Shown: positions 23,785 to 35,527, numbered from the stretch's first letter. The stretch is 64,000 nt of DNA from Ulota crispa (GCA_963920765.1 OY987245.1:9502727-9566726), one strand, 5' to 3'. Translations and numbers: made by a program. The notes: generated by a model from the letters alone, not told the origin.

Positions 23785-25480
23785 TATTGCAAAGGAGCTG
23801 CTAAAGTAAAGTGGAATTCTGCCATTCAGCCATTGATAGAAGGAGGCATCAAGATTATTGATCTCTTCCTACAAACCCAAGCCCTATTATCCAAGCTAAT
23901 AGTTCGAGGCCTTGCTCCGGGGCAGGAACCTTGGAAAACACTTATCAGAGACAAGATATACAACAACCGACCAGTAGGAAATGCCAAATGGCATACCTCC
24001 CCATATTGGCTGGTCTTTGGTAGAGGGGTTCGAAAAAACAGGCTATGGTCACCACTAATCTCTGCGAGCTTCAAAGCCTTTACAGCCCTCAAGACGCATC
24101 TCACGAGAAACAAACCGACCACCAAGGAGCAGATTCTAGGGCAACAACTATTTGGAAATTCATTTATACAAGAAGCAGCAGGAACTCCCCTAGGATTCGG
24201 AGCAGACTCGGGATTCCATCTTTGGGCGAAAGCAGGCTTACAAAAGGTTGCGGACCTTTGGTGCAATGACAAAGATGATTGGCTCTCCGCAAAAGAGATC
24301 AGGAAACAAATGCCCGCCACGCAGCGCGGCTTCTAGAAGGTGCACGAAAAGAAGGAGGAAGGCTATCAGCTACATCCCCTGGGAACCTCGGAGGCGAGAG
24401 GAGCTCTGGAAGAAAGGCGATTGGATCCATTGCGAAGAGGATAAGAGCTTCTATTCTATCGAAGACCCGTCCTCCGAAGACACAACCGCCACACGATTCG
24501 GCCGATTCAAAGACACAGATATGCTAGCAGAGTACTACCACTCACAGCCGCTCCCAGCTACTCCCCTCGAACCGGCTTGAGTAGTGCTCTGGGAAGCCTC
24601 TCACAAGTCCTTCACCACCTGCAATCCCTCTGAAAAGCCACAGGGGCGAGAACGTATCTGGACCTACCCGGATGCAGCAGTGAGCAAACTAGCTTGGGAC
24701 CCAGCAGAGTGGGAATGGGCAAAAGTCGGTGCTATTAAACCAGCGCCTTTTTTCCACTACACGGTGAAAAGGGATACAAGTGCAGGCTCCAGGATGTTGG
24801 AGAGACAGCCCCATGCAAACAAGTGATGAGATCTCTTGGATACTCACCGACCCACACCAAATACATGTGCTCTTTCATTTGGCACTCCTCACGATCAAGG
24901 ACGGAAGCTATCTTCCTATGGTTGCTAATTAACAAAGGTGTGACGACTGGGGAAAGATTGAGAAGGGCGCCTAGCTACGTCGACACCTGCTTGCACTGCA
25001 GTCACCCAAATGGAAAGCGAGAGGCACATACTTTGGGACTGCCCATTGGCGGCAAAAATTTGGCAGAGAGTCAACCAATTTGCAAGTAGGAGCCATAGAC
25101 CCTTAGCTTCCACATTCGAGGACATTCTCCTGGGCCAATTCAAGGTATGCAGCACAGGCCCTGAAGCCAAGTATGTTTTTCATTTCCAACCTTGGGATTT
25201 ATTTAGGTCCAACCTTGTATGGCAATTATGGACAGCCAAATGTGGCAAACGTTTTTCTCAGCAAACCCTAAGAGGAGAACAGATCTTCTCAACTTCGTGG
25301 ACCAGCACCCTCCATGCGGGGGTGGCTATCTGGAGAGCAATGCATGAGACAGTCAAAAATAAGGACAAGATAGTTGCCCTTGAGACCCTTTTCAATGGGG
25401 AATGGTCTCCCCATTTTTGTTCTTCAAGAGGGGGAGTATACCATTATACTCTCCTACCATACTTTACCAATTTTGCTCAC
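23785..25480 (+). pseudogene. 5'-truncated, frameshifted LINE (non-LTR retrotransposon) ORF2 relic
   Basis: The translation matches the C-terminal part of plant LINE ORF2 proteins. AKVKWNSAIQPLIEGGIKII is the region after the reverse-transcriptase core (W..I..P..EGG). Later come CSFIWHSSRSRTEAIFLWLL and CLHCSH, then ESERHILWDCPLAAKIWQ, the zinc-binding zf-RVT domain with its Cys, His and Cys residues. The frame is broken: it shifts near 24320-24340, has an in-frame stop at 24578-24580, then shifts near 24820 and 25005. The endonuclease and most of the reverse transcriptase are missing. No poly(A) tail was found after 25480. GC content is higher than the flanks. It is not expressible as a single protein. 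Confidence 0.8.
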
Positions 25481-25859
25481 TAATGAAACCGCCCATGGCA
25501 GGTCTGGGGACACAACCCCACCATGCCCAAAAAGGCACTTAACATACAAAATATTGCAACATAAATTTTTTCAGATTTGTCCACGCAAGTTTGAATTATA
25601 TACAAATTTTGAAGTGCATAAAGTGTTTTGAACCCATACACAATCACTAGACTCTCCCTAATCCTGATCAGAGCCAAAACAAATCTTACTCACTACTTCT
25701 TGCTTTCTTTTGGACACATGTCATGATCTCATTTGTCTTAATCTTGAAAAGGAAAATAAAATGCATTCCAAGGCTTGGAAATAGGCGTTGGAAATAACTT
25801 AGCACACCTTAGACTGGTTGGGTTTGGATCCCTGGTTGAGAATGGGTGCTTCTACCTTA

Positions 25860-26340
25860 GAGCATCTCTTGCAACATGTCTAAAGAAGCGCTTGGAAACT
25901 AGGTTTGGAGGGGACAAGAGCAGCAAGTAGTGCAACAGGGCGTGAAGTTCCCTTGCAATCCGGAAGGGTTGAGGGCCTGCACCCGCGTTACAACAAATCA
26001 CAAGGATACGTCTAGCGTCGCAATGTGAATAGTGCTAGGTTTGGAGGGGACAAGAGCAGCAAGTAGTGCAACAGGGCGTGAAGTTCCCTTGCAATCCGGA
26101 AGGGTTGAGGGCCTGCACCCGCGTTACAACAAATCACAAGGATACCTCTAGCGTCGCAATGTGAATAGTGCTTGACAAAAACCATGAAGGGGGCTTGGAG
26201 AAAGCTCGAATTTGACATGAAAGTGGCCAAGCTTGAAAGACCCCGCTCCTGCACATCGACAAGTACAGTGCTATTGGAGACTTGAATAGCAGAAGCCATT
26301 ACAGGTTGAACGCAAATAAAACATGCTGCAGGAGATGCTC
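25860..26340. mobile_element. MITE E4 abutting the oxidase stop codon
   Basis: Ends GAGCATCTCTTGC and GCAGGAGATGCTC, flanked by TTA on both sides. The right end lies 5 bp from the stop codon of the minus-strand oxidase gene, so the 3'UTR of that gene is made of this element. It contains a 136-bp tandem duplication. Confidence 0.75.
25901..26172. repeat. 136-bp tandem duplication inside E4
   Basis: Two adjacent units (starting AGGTTTGGAGGGGACAAGAG at 25901 and 26037) look identical except for about one base (GGATACGTC against GGATACCTC), so the duplication is recent. Confidence 0.9.
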
Positions 26341-26345
26341 TTAGC

Positions 26346-29333
26346 TTAGAGTTCGTCGTGATGCTGGTCGACCGAAGGAACTCCGACCTTGCAGACCTTG
26401 TACTCCGGGAACACAGGCGACGCAACACACACATGCCGCTCCGCACAATGCTTATCCTCCTCACAGAAACACCAGTGCTGCAACGCACAAAGATCATCAT
26501 ACTCCGGACCAGTCCTGTTCAAAACATGCCCAAACAGCGTCGGCTCAAACACCCTCTCCGGATCATGAACATCCTGCAACCTCCCCATCTTCTCAAACTG
26601 TTCCACAGGGAAGTTATCCCTCGCATGACACCGCGGGTGTCGAAAGATCCTCTCGTGGTTCTGCCCATACGAAGGCCGTCCTTGGTACTTACACAAACTC
26701 AGCTGCTCGATGGTTTCCCACACAAACGCGTGTTTCCCGGGCTTCCGCGGTGTTCGAGCGGAGGACAATGGAAGCCACTGGACATACGCTACGTCGTCAT
26801 TGCCTGTGTTTGTGGAGAGGAGGGAGGGCGTGCCATGGCCGAATCGGAATAAGAAGGGACCTGGTAGGCAGACTTTTCCATGGCCGGGGAGGCGTGCTTG
26901 AATGTCGGTGAGTTCGTATCGGATTAGGGTTTTGACGTCGTCTACCCAGGATGAGAGGTCAGAGAGCTTGATTGCGAACTCCGCTGCTGGTACTGTGATT
27001 CCCGTGTGGTGTGGCTCGAAGAAACAGTTGGGCGCACACTCGGGTGTTAGTGCAGCTCGGTTGGTTGTGAGTGTGGCGTGTTTTGTAGGTTGGCCGTTGC
27101 CGTCGAGGATCGCCGGTGCTCGGCTAATTGCTTCTGCTGCACCACATGCCGCTGCCCACAAACACCGAGTGGTTAGGGTTTGAACCGAAATCGATCGAAA
27201 ATTCCTTGTCCAAAACCTAATTGGGTAACTTACTCCCTCTGTCCCTCTAAAAAAAAGTTCCAAATCAGACACATTTCTTGTAAGTTACCACTCAAAATCT
27301 AGCTCCCTTTTGGCTGATTTCAAACGCTACATGCCGCTGTACAAACACCGAATGGTTAGGGTTCGAAGCGAAATCGATAGAAAATTCCTTGTCAAAACCC
27401 TAATTCGGTACTGCCTCTGTTCAAATCAGACACATTTCTTGTACCCCACTAAAATGTTTCCTTTTGCTAATTTCAAACACTGAGAAAGCTTTTATCATGT
27501 TCAATGATCACATAGGGACAAGTTAAGCGATTAGAGAGCATTCCTTGTTGAAACCCTAATTGGTACTTCCTTAGTCTCTCTGAAAGAAAAGTTCTTCCAA
27601 ATCAAACACATTTCTTGCACTATTAAAAAGCTCCCTTTTGTTGATTTTAAACACTGAGAAAGTTTTTGTACCATGTTCAATGATCTCATGGGGGCAAGTT
27701 AAGCAGTTAGAGAGAGAGCATTCCTCTCTCCTAGCAAGCTTGGTCTTGCTCATTATGAGGTACCATTGTTGCTACTTATCTTTTAAATCATCAATAATAA
27801 CAAGGAGTTGGTAGCATGCAACAAATATGGTACTTTTTGCATGGAATTTGGGGTGCTAAAACAACAACATTAAAATTGGAGATTTTGGATACACTTGGTA
27901 GATGGTATATTGATTTTAGAATGCATGTGTCACTAGCACAAAGATTAAAAACACAATTAGGCCCAATTTAAACTAGTGACCAGACGAAACAAAAAAATTA
28001 ATACCTTGTGCAGTATATCATCCGCTAGGACCACATTCATGTCATTTAGTCATTGAATGTACCATTTCAAAAGTGACAATTCCTCTTTCAGACAAGTTTG
28101 GTACCACCCTTAGAGCAAGTCCCAAAAACTGACGTGGACACATTGATTGATAGCATGGTAAATTAAAGTACCGGACTGTAAACCCTTCAGTGAACAAAAC
28201 TGATTTTTCAACCAATGACGTTTGAGATAATTTTGTTCGGTCGCTAATCTGAACCGGGCCTAAGCCGATTTTAGGGTGAGGGTTTGCAACGTACCTGCAT
28301 TCAAGACGTCGGAGGAATCAGAGTCGTCAGTCAAGTCATTCCCCCAAGCAGCGTGCAAGTCACTAACGGCACCAGCGGTGGCATCATCGATCCCATCCAT
28401 AACAGCGTTTCTAGCATTCACATCAAGCGCAGGCACACCCGCATCGCCATCGCCATCGCGCACAGGCGTGTACAGGATAACTCTGTAAGTGCCGAGGTCG
28501 GGTCGCCAGTAGCAAATAACATACGGCGTCTCATGCTTCACAATCCTTTCCAATTCCGCAACAACATTCCCGTCGTCCAAATCGTCTCGCACCTCGACGA
28601 CAGTCCGCGACCACGGCTCCAGCTGAAGCGTCACCTCGGTGATCACTCCCAAGAGCCCGAGCCCGCCAAGCAGCGCCGCGCCCTCCTCCGTATCCACACC
28701 ACTCACAATCACTTCCCCTCTCGCATTCACCCACTTCAACTCCCTCACCAACTCCGAAATCGAGGACGCCGATCCGTGAGCGGACGCGGATATAACGCCA
28801 CCGACTGTAAGGTTTGCGTAAATCGAGAGCGCGCCCGCCATGACCGACATGTTGTGCGCCTCCGCGGCGTCGAGCAGGTTCTGGAGCGTCATGCCGGCTT
28901 CCACTGTGAGCTGGTGACGCGTGGTGTCGACGTCCACGACGCGATTCAAGCGGTGCAGGAGCAGACTGATTGCTGTCGTCGTGGTCGACGCATCGGTCGT
29001 CGCGACGTCGAATTCTAGCTTCGTGCTGCTTGCTTTGCCAGGACACACGAACGCCGCTGCGGAGTGCATCCCCGGGCGAGTAGCGCGGATCTTCACTGGA
29101 GTGCCGTTGTTGTTCCCCGCGTGCTGCTTAATCACCGAGCTCACTTCCGCCGTGCTCGTCACCGTCACAAGCACATCTGATGTGCACTTGAAGAACGTGG
29201 ACGCGCTGTACATGGTCGTGCCCGTGTCACGCTGCGACATTCCCTCGCTCACTAGCGACATAGCCACTGGTGTCGATGAGAACAGTAGTTGCAGTAACAT
29301 CACGATTGCGACCAAAGCAACTTTGCGAGACAT
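26346..29333 (-). CDS. L-gulono-1,4-lactone oxidase-like FAD enzyme with signal peptide and C-terminal HDEL
   Basis: Two exons, 29333-28295 and 27151-26346, joined at G|GTACGT and GGGCAG|CG; the product is 614 aa. An N-terminal signal peptide (KVALVAIVMLLQLLFSS) is followed by a PCMH-type FAD-binding domain (about 75-250): VKIRATRPGMHSAAAFVCPG, then LTVEAGMTLQNLLDAAEAHN and YANLTVGGVISASAHGSA. The C-terminal ALO domain includes SSWVDDVKTLIRYEL and RPSYGQNHERIF, where relatives often have HWGKN. A Cys-rich tail (CALQHWCFCEEDKHCAERHV) matches plant gulonolactone oxidase-like proteins. The family oxidises aldonolactones such as L-gulono-1,4-lactone toward ascorbate. The last four residues are HDEL, a plant ER-retrieval signal, so an ER-lumen location is inferred. 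Substrate cannot be told from sequence. Codon use is GC-rich against AT-rich surroundings. Two start-proximal Met residues exist; the first gives the better signal peptide. Confidence 0.88.
27146..27540. repeat. Duplicated intron 3' splice-site region in the oxidase gene
   Basis: The segment covering the exon 2 edge and adjacent intron (ATGCCGCTGCCCACAAACAC, then AAATCGATCGAAAATTCC) recurs about 185 bp away at 27331 (ATGCCGCTGTACAAACACCG, then AAATCGATAGAAAATTCC). A third partial copy of the intronic part lies near 27540. On the coding strand the duplicate again presents ACAG|CGGCATG, a possible decoy acceptor. Stowaway-like L2 sequence (from 27233) is part of the unit. Confidence 0.8.
27233..27960. 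mobile_element. Stowaway-like L2 in the oxidase intron
   Basis: Starts CTCCCTCTGTCCCTCTAAAA after TA. The interior matches L1 (ATCTCATGGGGGCAAG; ACTAGCACAAAGATTAAA). It is rearranged by the local duplication and has no clean right end. The rest of the intron to 28294 has no recognised feature. Confidence 0.6.
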
Positions 29334-29716
29334 GGTGGTGGTGCAATAACTTTGCAGCGCTGCAATAGCAATTCTGGTTGCGATCTAGCTAGCTCTTGTC
29401 ACGACGCTGTGAATTGAATCTCGACGCCATCGTCTGCAGCACTTGTTGCAGCTGGGCTGTTGCATTGCATTTATCCATTCTTTCTGTGACAAAAATTTGA
29501 TGTGCAGTGACTGGTCGAAGACGAATCTGTGAGAGCAAGCTTGCCGCTTCTCCGCCTTTTTGAGTCATCGTTTACGTAAGCGCTGACAGCATCAGCTGAG
29601 GTTGCATTGCTGTGGTGTTGTGCGGGGACGAAGAGATCCGGTACCACGGGATTCCAGTGGGTTGCGTCTAGATCGGGCCTAGATCAGGGTTTTATTTTTG
29701 AAATTTGTCCAGGTAA
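29334..29716 (-). promoter_or_regulatory. Presumed promoter and 5'UTR of the oxidase gene
   Basis: Upstream of the oxidase ATG on the minus strand, between it and E5. No convincing TATA box was identified, so this is assigned by position only. Confidence 0.3.
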
Positions 29717-30028
29717 GAGCATCTCCGTCGGTTCAGACTCGCTCAAAGTTTTCCATCTGGTTTGGCAAGGCCGGAAGGCTCTCAATCTCCGCCCGTGCTC
29801 TTTGAAAAGGTGACCTTCTACTACAACACACCTCATAAATAAGCAGTTGACCACTTATCTAAGGAAGTAGAGAATAAAGCTCACTAAACTTAAGGTGCAT
29901 AGTGCATGAATAGTGGCTTGGAGAGTGGCTGGTTCGACTTGCCAGATAAGAGAGTTTGAGAGGGTTTTGAGAGGGGCCTGGCTAATTTTCATTCACTTTA
30001 AGAGCTAGAGTCACCGGTGGAGATGCTC
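29717..30028. mobile_element. MITE E5 with TAA target duplication
   Basis: Begins GAGCATCTCCGTCGG and ends CCGGTGGAGATGCTC, with TAA on both sides. The interior shares AAAGCTCACTAAACTTAAG-like sequence with E1. Confidence 0.75.
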
Positions 30029-30399
30029 TAAGTTAGAAATACCATAAACAATTAAAATAAGCCACTTTAGCTTGTAAGAATGGGGAATTTCTTGAGAAAT
30101 TATGCTCAATCTGTGGAGGAACAAGGATAAGGAAGAGTGCAAAAAACAATAATACTAATAATCTCAAGAATGAATATTTTATGCAATTTAGGGTTTGGGC
30201 CAATTCTGGTTTCATAGGTGCACTTTAAACGGCTACCTCTAGAACCTTGTTCCAAAACAAGTTTGAACCAATCAAATGCAAGGAAATAGCATCTTCTTAG
30301 AATATTTCAAAATCTTTTTTAGATGTAGTTATAGTTGGTTTCAAAACAGTCTACTTCTTCAAGTAGAGGTTAGTAACTATTTCTGGTATTTCTACCTTA

Positions 30400-31280
30400 G
30401 AGCAACCCATACCCCAGAATGCACAGAGGTAAGATTTTTTTGCTAAAATTGGAAAGTATGAATGATCTATGTAAGTTCATCCAAAAATTTACTAATATAA
30501 GATACTTTCATCCAATATCTAGCAAATTGCATGTCTACCCGGGTACGGATCTGGCAATTTCATCCATTTTTTTCCTTGAAATTTTTAGTGTGATAATTGC
30601 CACATGCATTTTGAGGTAAGATTTAGGCAAAAATTCATCAAGAAAAAAAAAACAATGGCCTAGATTGTTGTGTGCTTGCGTGATGTGTTTTGGTCGAGAC
30701 TAGTTCAATGTTTGTTTTTTGTATTTTTGCTGGTAGAGCGACACACACACCCACTATGCAAGCAGGTAAGGAAAATATGGATAGAATTGGATAGAATCAA
30801 TGACATGTGCACATTCATCCATAAATGTCTACTAACATTAGTAGCTTTCATCCAAAAGCTGGCAAGTCCGGTGCAACCTTTAAGAGGGAGTTGGCAAATT
30901 CATCCATTTTTTCAATGATTATTTCTAGTGTTGTGGTTGCCAGAGGTAAGATTTAGGCGAATTTTTAGAATTTTTTTGCTAGACCAGTGACCCCAAAATG
31001 ATTTTCACTTTAAGCTCAAATAGTAAATCTAATACGTTAAAATTGTCAAATTTAACACTTCTTTTCAATTTACAAGGGTAGAGCAACTACCACAATAGCA
31101 CCCAACAATGCAAAGCAAATAAGGAAAAAATGGACAGAATTGGATAGAATTGTCAACATGTGCACATTCATTTGTGAGCTATATTAACAGTAATAAATGT
31201 CATCCAAAAAATGACAAATTTGGTGTTGGCTTGGGGAGGGACTTAGCAATTTTATTCCTTTTTTCACCGTATATTTTCAG
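30400..31280. repeat. Tandem array of about 340-350-bp units (family F)
   Basis: Three diverged units in a row, each with TTCATCCA...AACTAATA-like sequence, a CATCCAA..CTAGCAAAT core (near 30510, 30850, 31200), CATCCATTTTTT and GAGGTAAGATTTAGGC. Single related copies lie at about 42585-42720 (TrpRS intron) and 60805-61060. No coding capacity. Confidence 0.65.
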
Positions 31281-31282
31281 TG

Positions 31283-32231
31283 TTAATCCCTAAAGGACCG
31301 TTGTCCCTTTGAGGGACAAATGAGATTTTGGGCATGTACCTATGGCTAAACTACTGTGCGTGATGTTTTGGAACTTTTATTGAAGGTGAGGAATTCAAAG
31401 ATCTACGAGGGAATGTAACTTTTTCTTCATTTTGACATTTATTGAAGAAGTTATGCATGAATAACTGAAAAACAGGGGACTATTGGGCAGCCAAAAATAA
31501 AAATTTGAATTTTTTTAATTTATTTTTTGAAATTGGTTCTTTAGATTTTTATGTATTTGGGAAGCTTTGAATCATTCAATTTTGATAGATGAGATGAAAG
31601 TTATGAGAAGTTTTAGTTTGCAGGTAGGTATGGGACTCCCAAACCTCCATTCCTTTTCCCCCTTGTAAAACTTTTTGCTTTACTTTTTTGAGCTCTTTGT
31701 GTATTTGTTTTTTTACCTTTTTTTTCCAAGTTGTAGTAAAATAAGATTCCTTGGTTTTCACCTTTTGGATCAAAGTAATTCTGATTTCTAAATTTTACAT
31801 AAATCCTCCAATTTTGCTTAGTGTATTTGTAAAATTCTAAACCTTCCGGCTCAAGATTTTACAAAGTATGATCCACATGTCTAATTCATCTGAAAATTCT
31901 CCCACACATACCTAACTTGGTTTTGGACATGATAAAAAAGATCCTCAACTTTGCATAGAGTAATTTTTTTGGGTTATCGATGGTCAAAGGCTTCTGAAAA
32001 TTTTGGGCAGTAAAGGAAAAACTTTTATCTTCACTTTGGATGTAAATATCTCACTCCCCAACATTTAGATTGAGCTTATTTTTCCTAAGAAGTACCTCCC
32101 ATAGTCTAGGCCAAGATCCTATGGTTGGATTTTCCAAAAAAAGTTTTTTTTTCCTATCCTACTCACTCTCCCAAAAGTGACAATTTTACACTGAAATTCA
32201 CAGGAAAAGGCCGTAGTCCTTTAGGGGTTAA
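31283..32231. mobile_element. MITE A7
   Basis: Left end TTAATCCCTAAAGGACCGTT, right end GTCCTTTAGGGGTTAA. The interior parallels A3 and A11. Its right TTAA runs into B5. Confidence 0.8.
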
Positions 32232-32239
32232 GGTAGCTA

Positions 32240-32551
32240 AGGTAGCAACACCCATAACCATCACTGTACCCATAACCATCACCTCTAAAATTTTGGAAAA
32301 TTTATGGAAGTGAATAGGTGTAATTACAAGGATGAACAACATGTGAACATGAAACCTTAGTGTTGGTATTAGGTGCACTTGCAGTGGGCTCTTAAAAATT
32401 CACAACTTATTCTCACGGTATCCTAAAAATACATTCAAAAGTGAACACTCATCATTTTTCTCTTGCTAATAGGATCCTATAATTTGCTACATGTTTATTA
32501 ATAATCATCATGTTCAAAACCCTTAATTTGATGGTTATGGATGTTGCTACC
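32240..32551. mobile_element. MITE B5 (AGGTAGCAACACCC ends)
   Basis: Inverted ends AGGTAGCAACACCCATAACC and GGTTATGGATGTTGCTACC. A partial second AGGTAGC lies between it and A7, and its right end merges with A8. The interior is shared with B3, B7 and B8. Confidence 0.75.
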
Positions 32552-33509
32552 ACCCATAAAGGACCAAGTGGCTATTCAATAGCCACTTGAGAACTTGGGT
32601 AGGGTCATATGAAGTCAATTTTTATTGGATGTTCTCAAAAAATATACACAAGGTGCAAATATGTATCCTGTAAGTGGACATGTAATTTTTTCCCCAATTG
32701 GATGCCCGGTTCAAAAGTTATGTTACCCAAAAGAATTTGGGCAACTCGGGCAGCTTCGGCATCTTTGGAGAATCTTATGCTAAAACTCTCATCAACTTTT
32801 GAAATTTGGCAAGTATGTTACTAAAAAAACACAATGTACATTTGTCAAAAAAAAAAAAAATTTGAACTCTCACATCACATTTAGAAGGGAGTGAAACTTT
32901 GTTAACTATGTGCAGGTAGTTTGAAGAAAAAAAAAATCCTCTAACTTCACACTCTATTATCTTTCAATTTATAAATTTAAAACTCTTGAAAATTTTTTTC
33001 ACATATTCCAAATGATTGTCTCTAACTTTTTGCCATTCAGATTTCAAAAAAAATACTTCCTCATTGCACAAGAAATCATGAAAGAATGACTAATGTACTG
33101 CCAATTCACTAAACCTCTTTGCACTTTAGGGTGATTTAGAATAAGCTAGATTCTATCTTTGCATCTGAAAATTTTCACGAGTGAACCTAACATCATATAC
33201 TTGTGAATGGTCTAAAAGCTCAAATTTGTGTAGAGCAAAAATTTTACTCTAGGAAGGCTCAAAGTCTGCTGACCTTGTTTTGCAAGAATGAAAAAAAGCT
33301 ATTTTTTTCACTTCAAACGTTATAATATTACAATCCGCGTGGACAAATGAGCTGAAATTTTTTGCACACTTCAACTTATCTATTTGACACATTTTTGTAC
33401 GGTTGGAATTGAGAAAAAATGTTTTTGTTTTCAATTTTGGACAATGCACTAAAAGTTGGCAGTTTTTGAGATTTTTCCCAAAGAACACCCTTGATCCTTT
33501 AGGGGTTAA
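32551..33509. mobile_element. MITE A8
   Basis: Left end ACCCATAAAGGACCAAG (TTAA missing at the junction with B5), right end TTGATCCTTTAGGGGTTAA. Confidence 0.65.
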
Positions 33510-33710
33510 TGATAAGTTGAGGTAACATTTAGACAAATTTTCACCAGAAAAAAACCTTACTGTAATGTTCACAAGTTTTTAGTTGCATAAATATTTTTTG
33601 TTAGCAAAACTGCTAAGTTTAGCCAGTTTAAAGATCGCTGACTCGGGACTCGGCATGGCTATCGGATGGGGATTCTGTAGCAAAGCTGAAGGCGACGTCA
33701 CCGTGGCACC

Positions 33711-33890
33711 ATGGCGTTGGTCACCAAGTGGATTTTTTGTTTGGTCTTGTTGCAGTTTGGTGGTGGGGTAGTAGCTTTCATTGCATGCAATCCTGCAAGA
33801 GCATGGTTCTATCAGCATTCTACCACTTGCTGTTTTCTTTTGATTGCAGAGCTTTGGCTGACCATTTGTGTCTTTTTGTGTACGTTCTAA
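33711..33890 (+). CDS. Short hydrophobic ORF or exon (59 aa), unrecognised
   Basis: ATG at 33711 in a favourable context (GCACCATGG), 59 codons, TAA at 33888. It encodes MALVTKWIFCLVLLQFGGGV and then VAFIACNPARAWFYQHSTT, ending in a second hydrophobic stretch (CFLLIAELWLTICVFLCTF). Two membrane segments or a signal peptide plus one segment are plausible. The local GC content (about 33640-33940) is higher than the surrounding AT-rich elements and it lies outside any repeat I identified. It may be a microprotein, the first exon of a gene (GT sites occur near the stop) or a relic. I do not recognise it. Confidence 0.35.
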   Translation: MALVTKWIFCLVLLQFGGGVVAFIACNPARAWFYQHSTTCCFLLIAELWLTICVFLCTF

Positions 33891-34370
33891 AAGCGTTGAA
33901 AGCAAAAGTGGCTTACGGCACTCCACATTATGGCCAAAAGTAAAGATATTGTCTATTTTCACCAACCAGATTGCAAGAAATCAAGAGTTTGGCCTTTGTA
34001 CTTTTCACGCTAGAGGTTAAATCCAAAATCTCTCATTCTTCACATTGTTTACATGACATCACTTTTTCATTCAAAGTAACATTCTTTGAAAAGAAGTTTG
34101 GATTGAGCAAAAACAAAGACAGAAACTATGGTCAAGAGGTTGTCAATTTTTTCATAACACAATAAAAATTTGACAAGCTCTTGTTCATTAGAGTGGAAGA
34201 TTGAACAAATTTTATGGGTGGAATTTGGGCTTGGCCTTTGGAGGCTTCACATTGTGGTCGGTTAAAGATTTTGTAGACAATTTATGTTTCCTATTTTTAG
34301 CCCATGTCCTTATTTTGCCATGCAGCTGTTGCCTTTGCTCATACTTGTGCAAGCAATATTTGAGCTTTGT

Positions 34371-35527
34371 TTAACACCTAAAGGACCAAGCCCTTTTTTG
34401 TGCTAAAATTAATGAAAACTGCCATTTCTAGGGGAGGAGTAAGAAGGTTTTTTTTTTTTTTTTTTTGGAAATACAATTGTAGGATCTTGCCTTAGATTAG
34501 AAGAGGTACTAGTAGGAAAAAAACCAAGTCATTCTAGATGGAGAGGAGGGAGATATTTACATCTAAAGTGAAGGGAAAAGGTTTTTTTATCTGTGCTATC
34601 CATAAATTTCAGAAGCCCTTGACCACTCTTATATGAAAAATATTGCACTACCCAAAGTTATGCTTTTAATTTACCATGTAAGAGATCAAGTTAGGTATAT
34701 GTGGGAGAATTTTCAAATCAATTGGAACTATACAACACATGGGAATGCTATATTGTGAGCAGGGATTTGTGAGCCATGAGCCATGAGCCTAGATTTTTTG
34801 TCAAAATAATAATTTTCATTTGTAATTGTGTACATAGGGCCATGTAATTGTGCATTTTAAACATTTATCTCGTAAAAAGCTTGCTTTCTTTTTAGTTTTT
34901 TCATTGATTTTGAGGTCTAAGCTGATTCTTGCTCACCAAATCTTGGCTCATTGCTCATAGGCTCACCATTTTATGCTCACAAAATAGCATTGTCCATTAT
35001 GGAAATAAAAAATAAAAATCCCAACTGTTAAATGTTATAATAAACACAAGGATAAACAATCTACTTCTTTTGGTTAAATTTTTTTTTTCCAAAAGATTGG
35101 AAATTGAGTAAAATAAAGGACTTCAAAGTTTATTTTAGAGTAGAGAATCCATAATTGCCCCCCAAACAAAAACTCCTCATAGCTTTCATCTCATTGATTG
35201 AAATTGAATGATTCAAAACATCTCACTTATAAAAATATCTAAAGAACCAATTTCAAAATTTTATTTTAAAAAATGCAATTTTTAAAGATGTTTTTGGGCT
35301 ATTTGGATGGGCAATCCTCCCTAAATTTTCATAAAATTCTTGCATAACTTTTTTGTAAAATGTCAAAATGAAGAATAAATTAGATGTCCATGTAGATCTT
35401 TCAATTCCCCACCTTTGAAAAAAATTTCAAAAAATCATACAAAGGAGCTTATCAAAAGATATATGCCCAAAATCCCATTGAGAATCCCATTTGTCCCACA
35501 AAGGGACAATGGTCCTTTAGGGGTTAA
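34371..35527. mobile_element. MITE A9 (reverse), interrupted by D6
   Basis: Left end TTAACACCTAAAGGACCAAG and right end ACAATGGTCCTTTAGGGGTTAA, which is the A3 type read on the other strand. D6 is inserted after AACTATACAACACATGG, a sequence found uninterrupted in A18. Confidence 0.8.
34741..34995. mobile_element. MITE D6 nested in A9
   Basis: GGGAATGCTATATTGTGAGC at the left and GCTCACAAAATAGCATTGTC at the right, with the D interior between. The empty site is visible in A18 near 62560. Confidence 0.8.

Noticed and set aside
28284-29018. 244-codon plus-strand open frame
   Set aside because: Antisense shadow of oxidase exon 1, His/Arg-rich without motifs.
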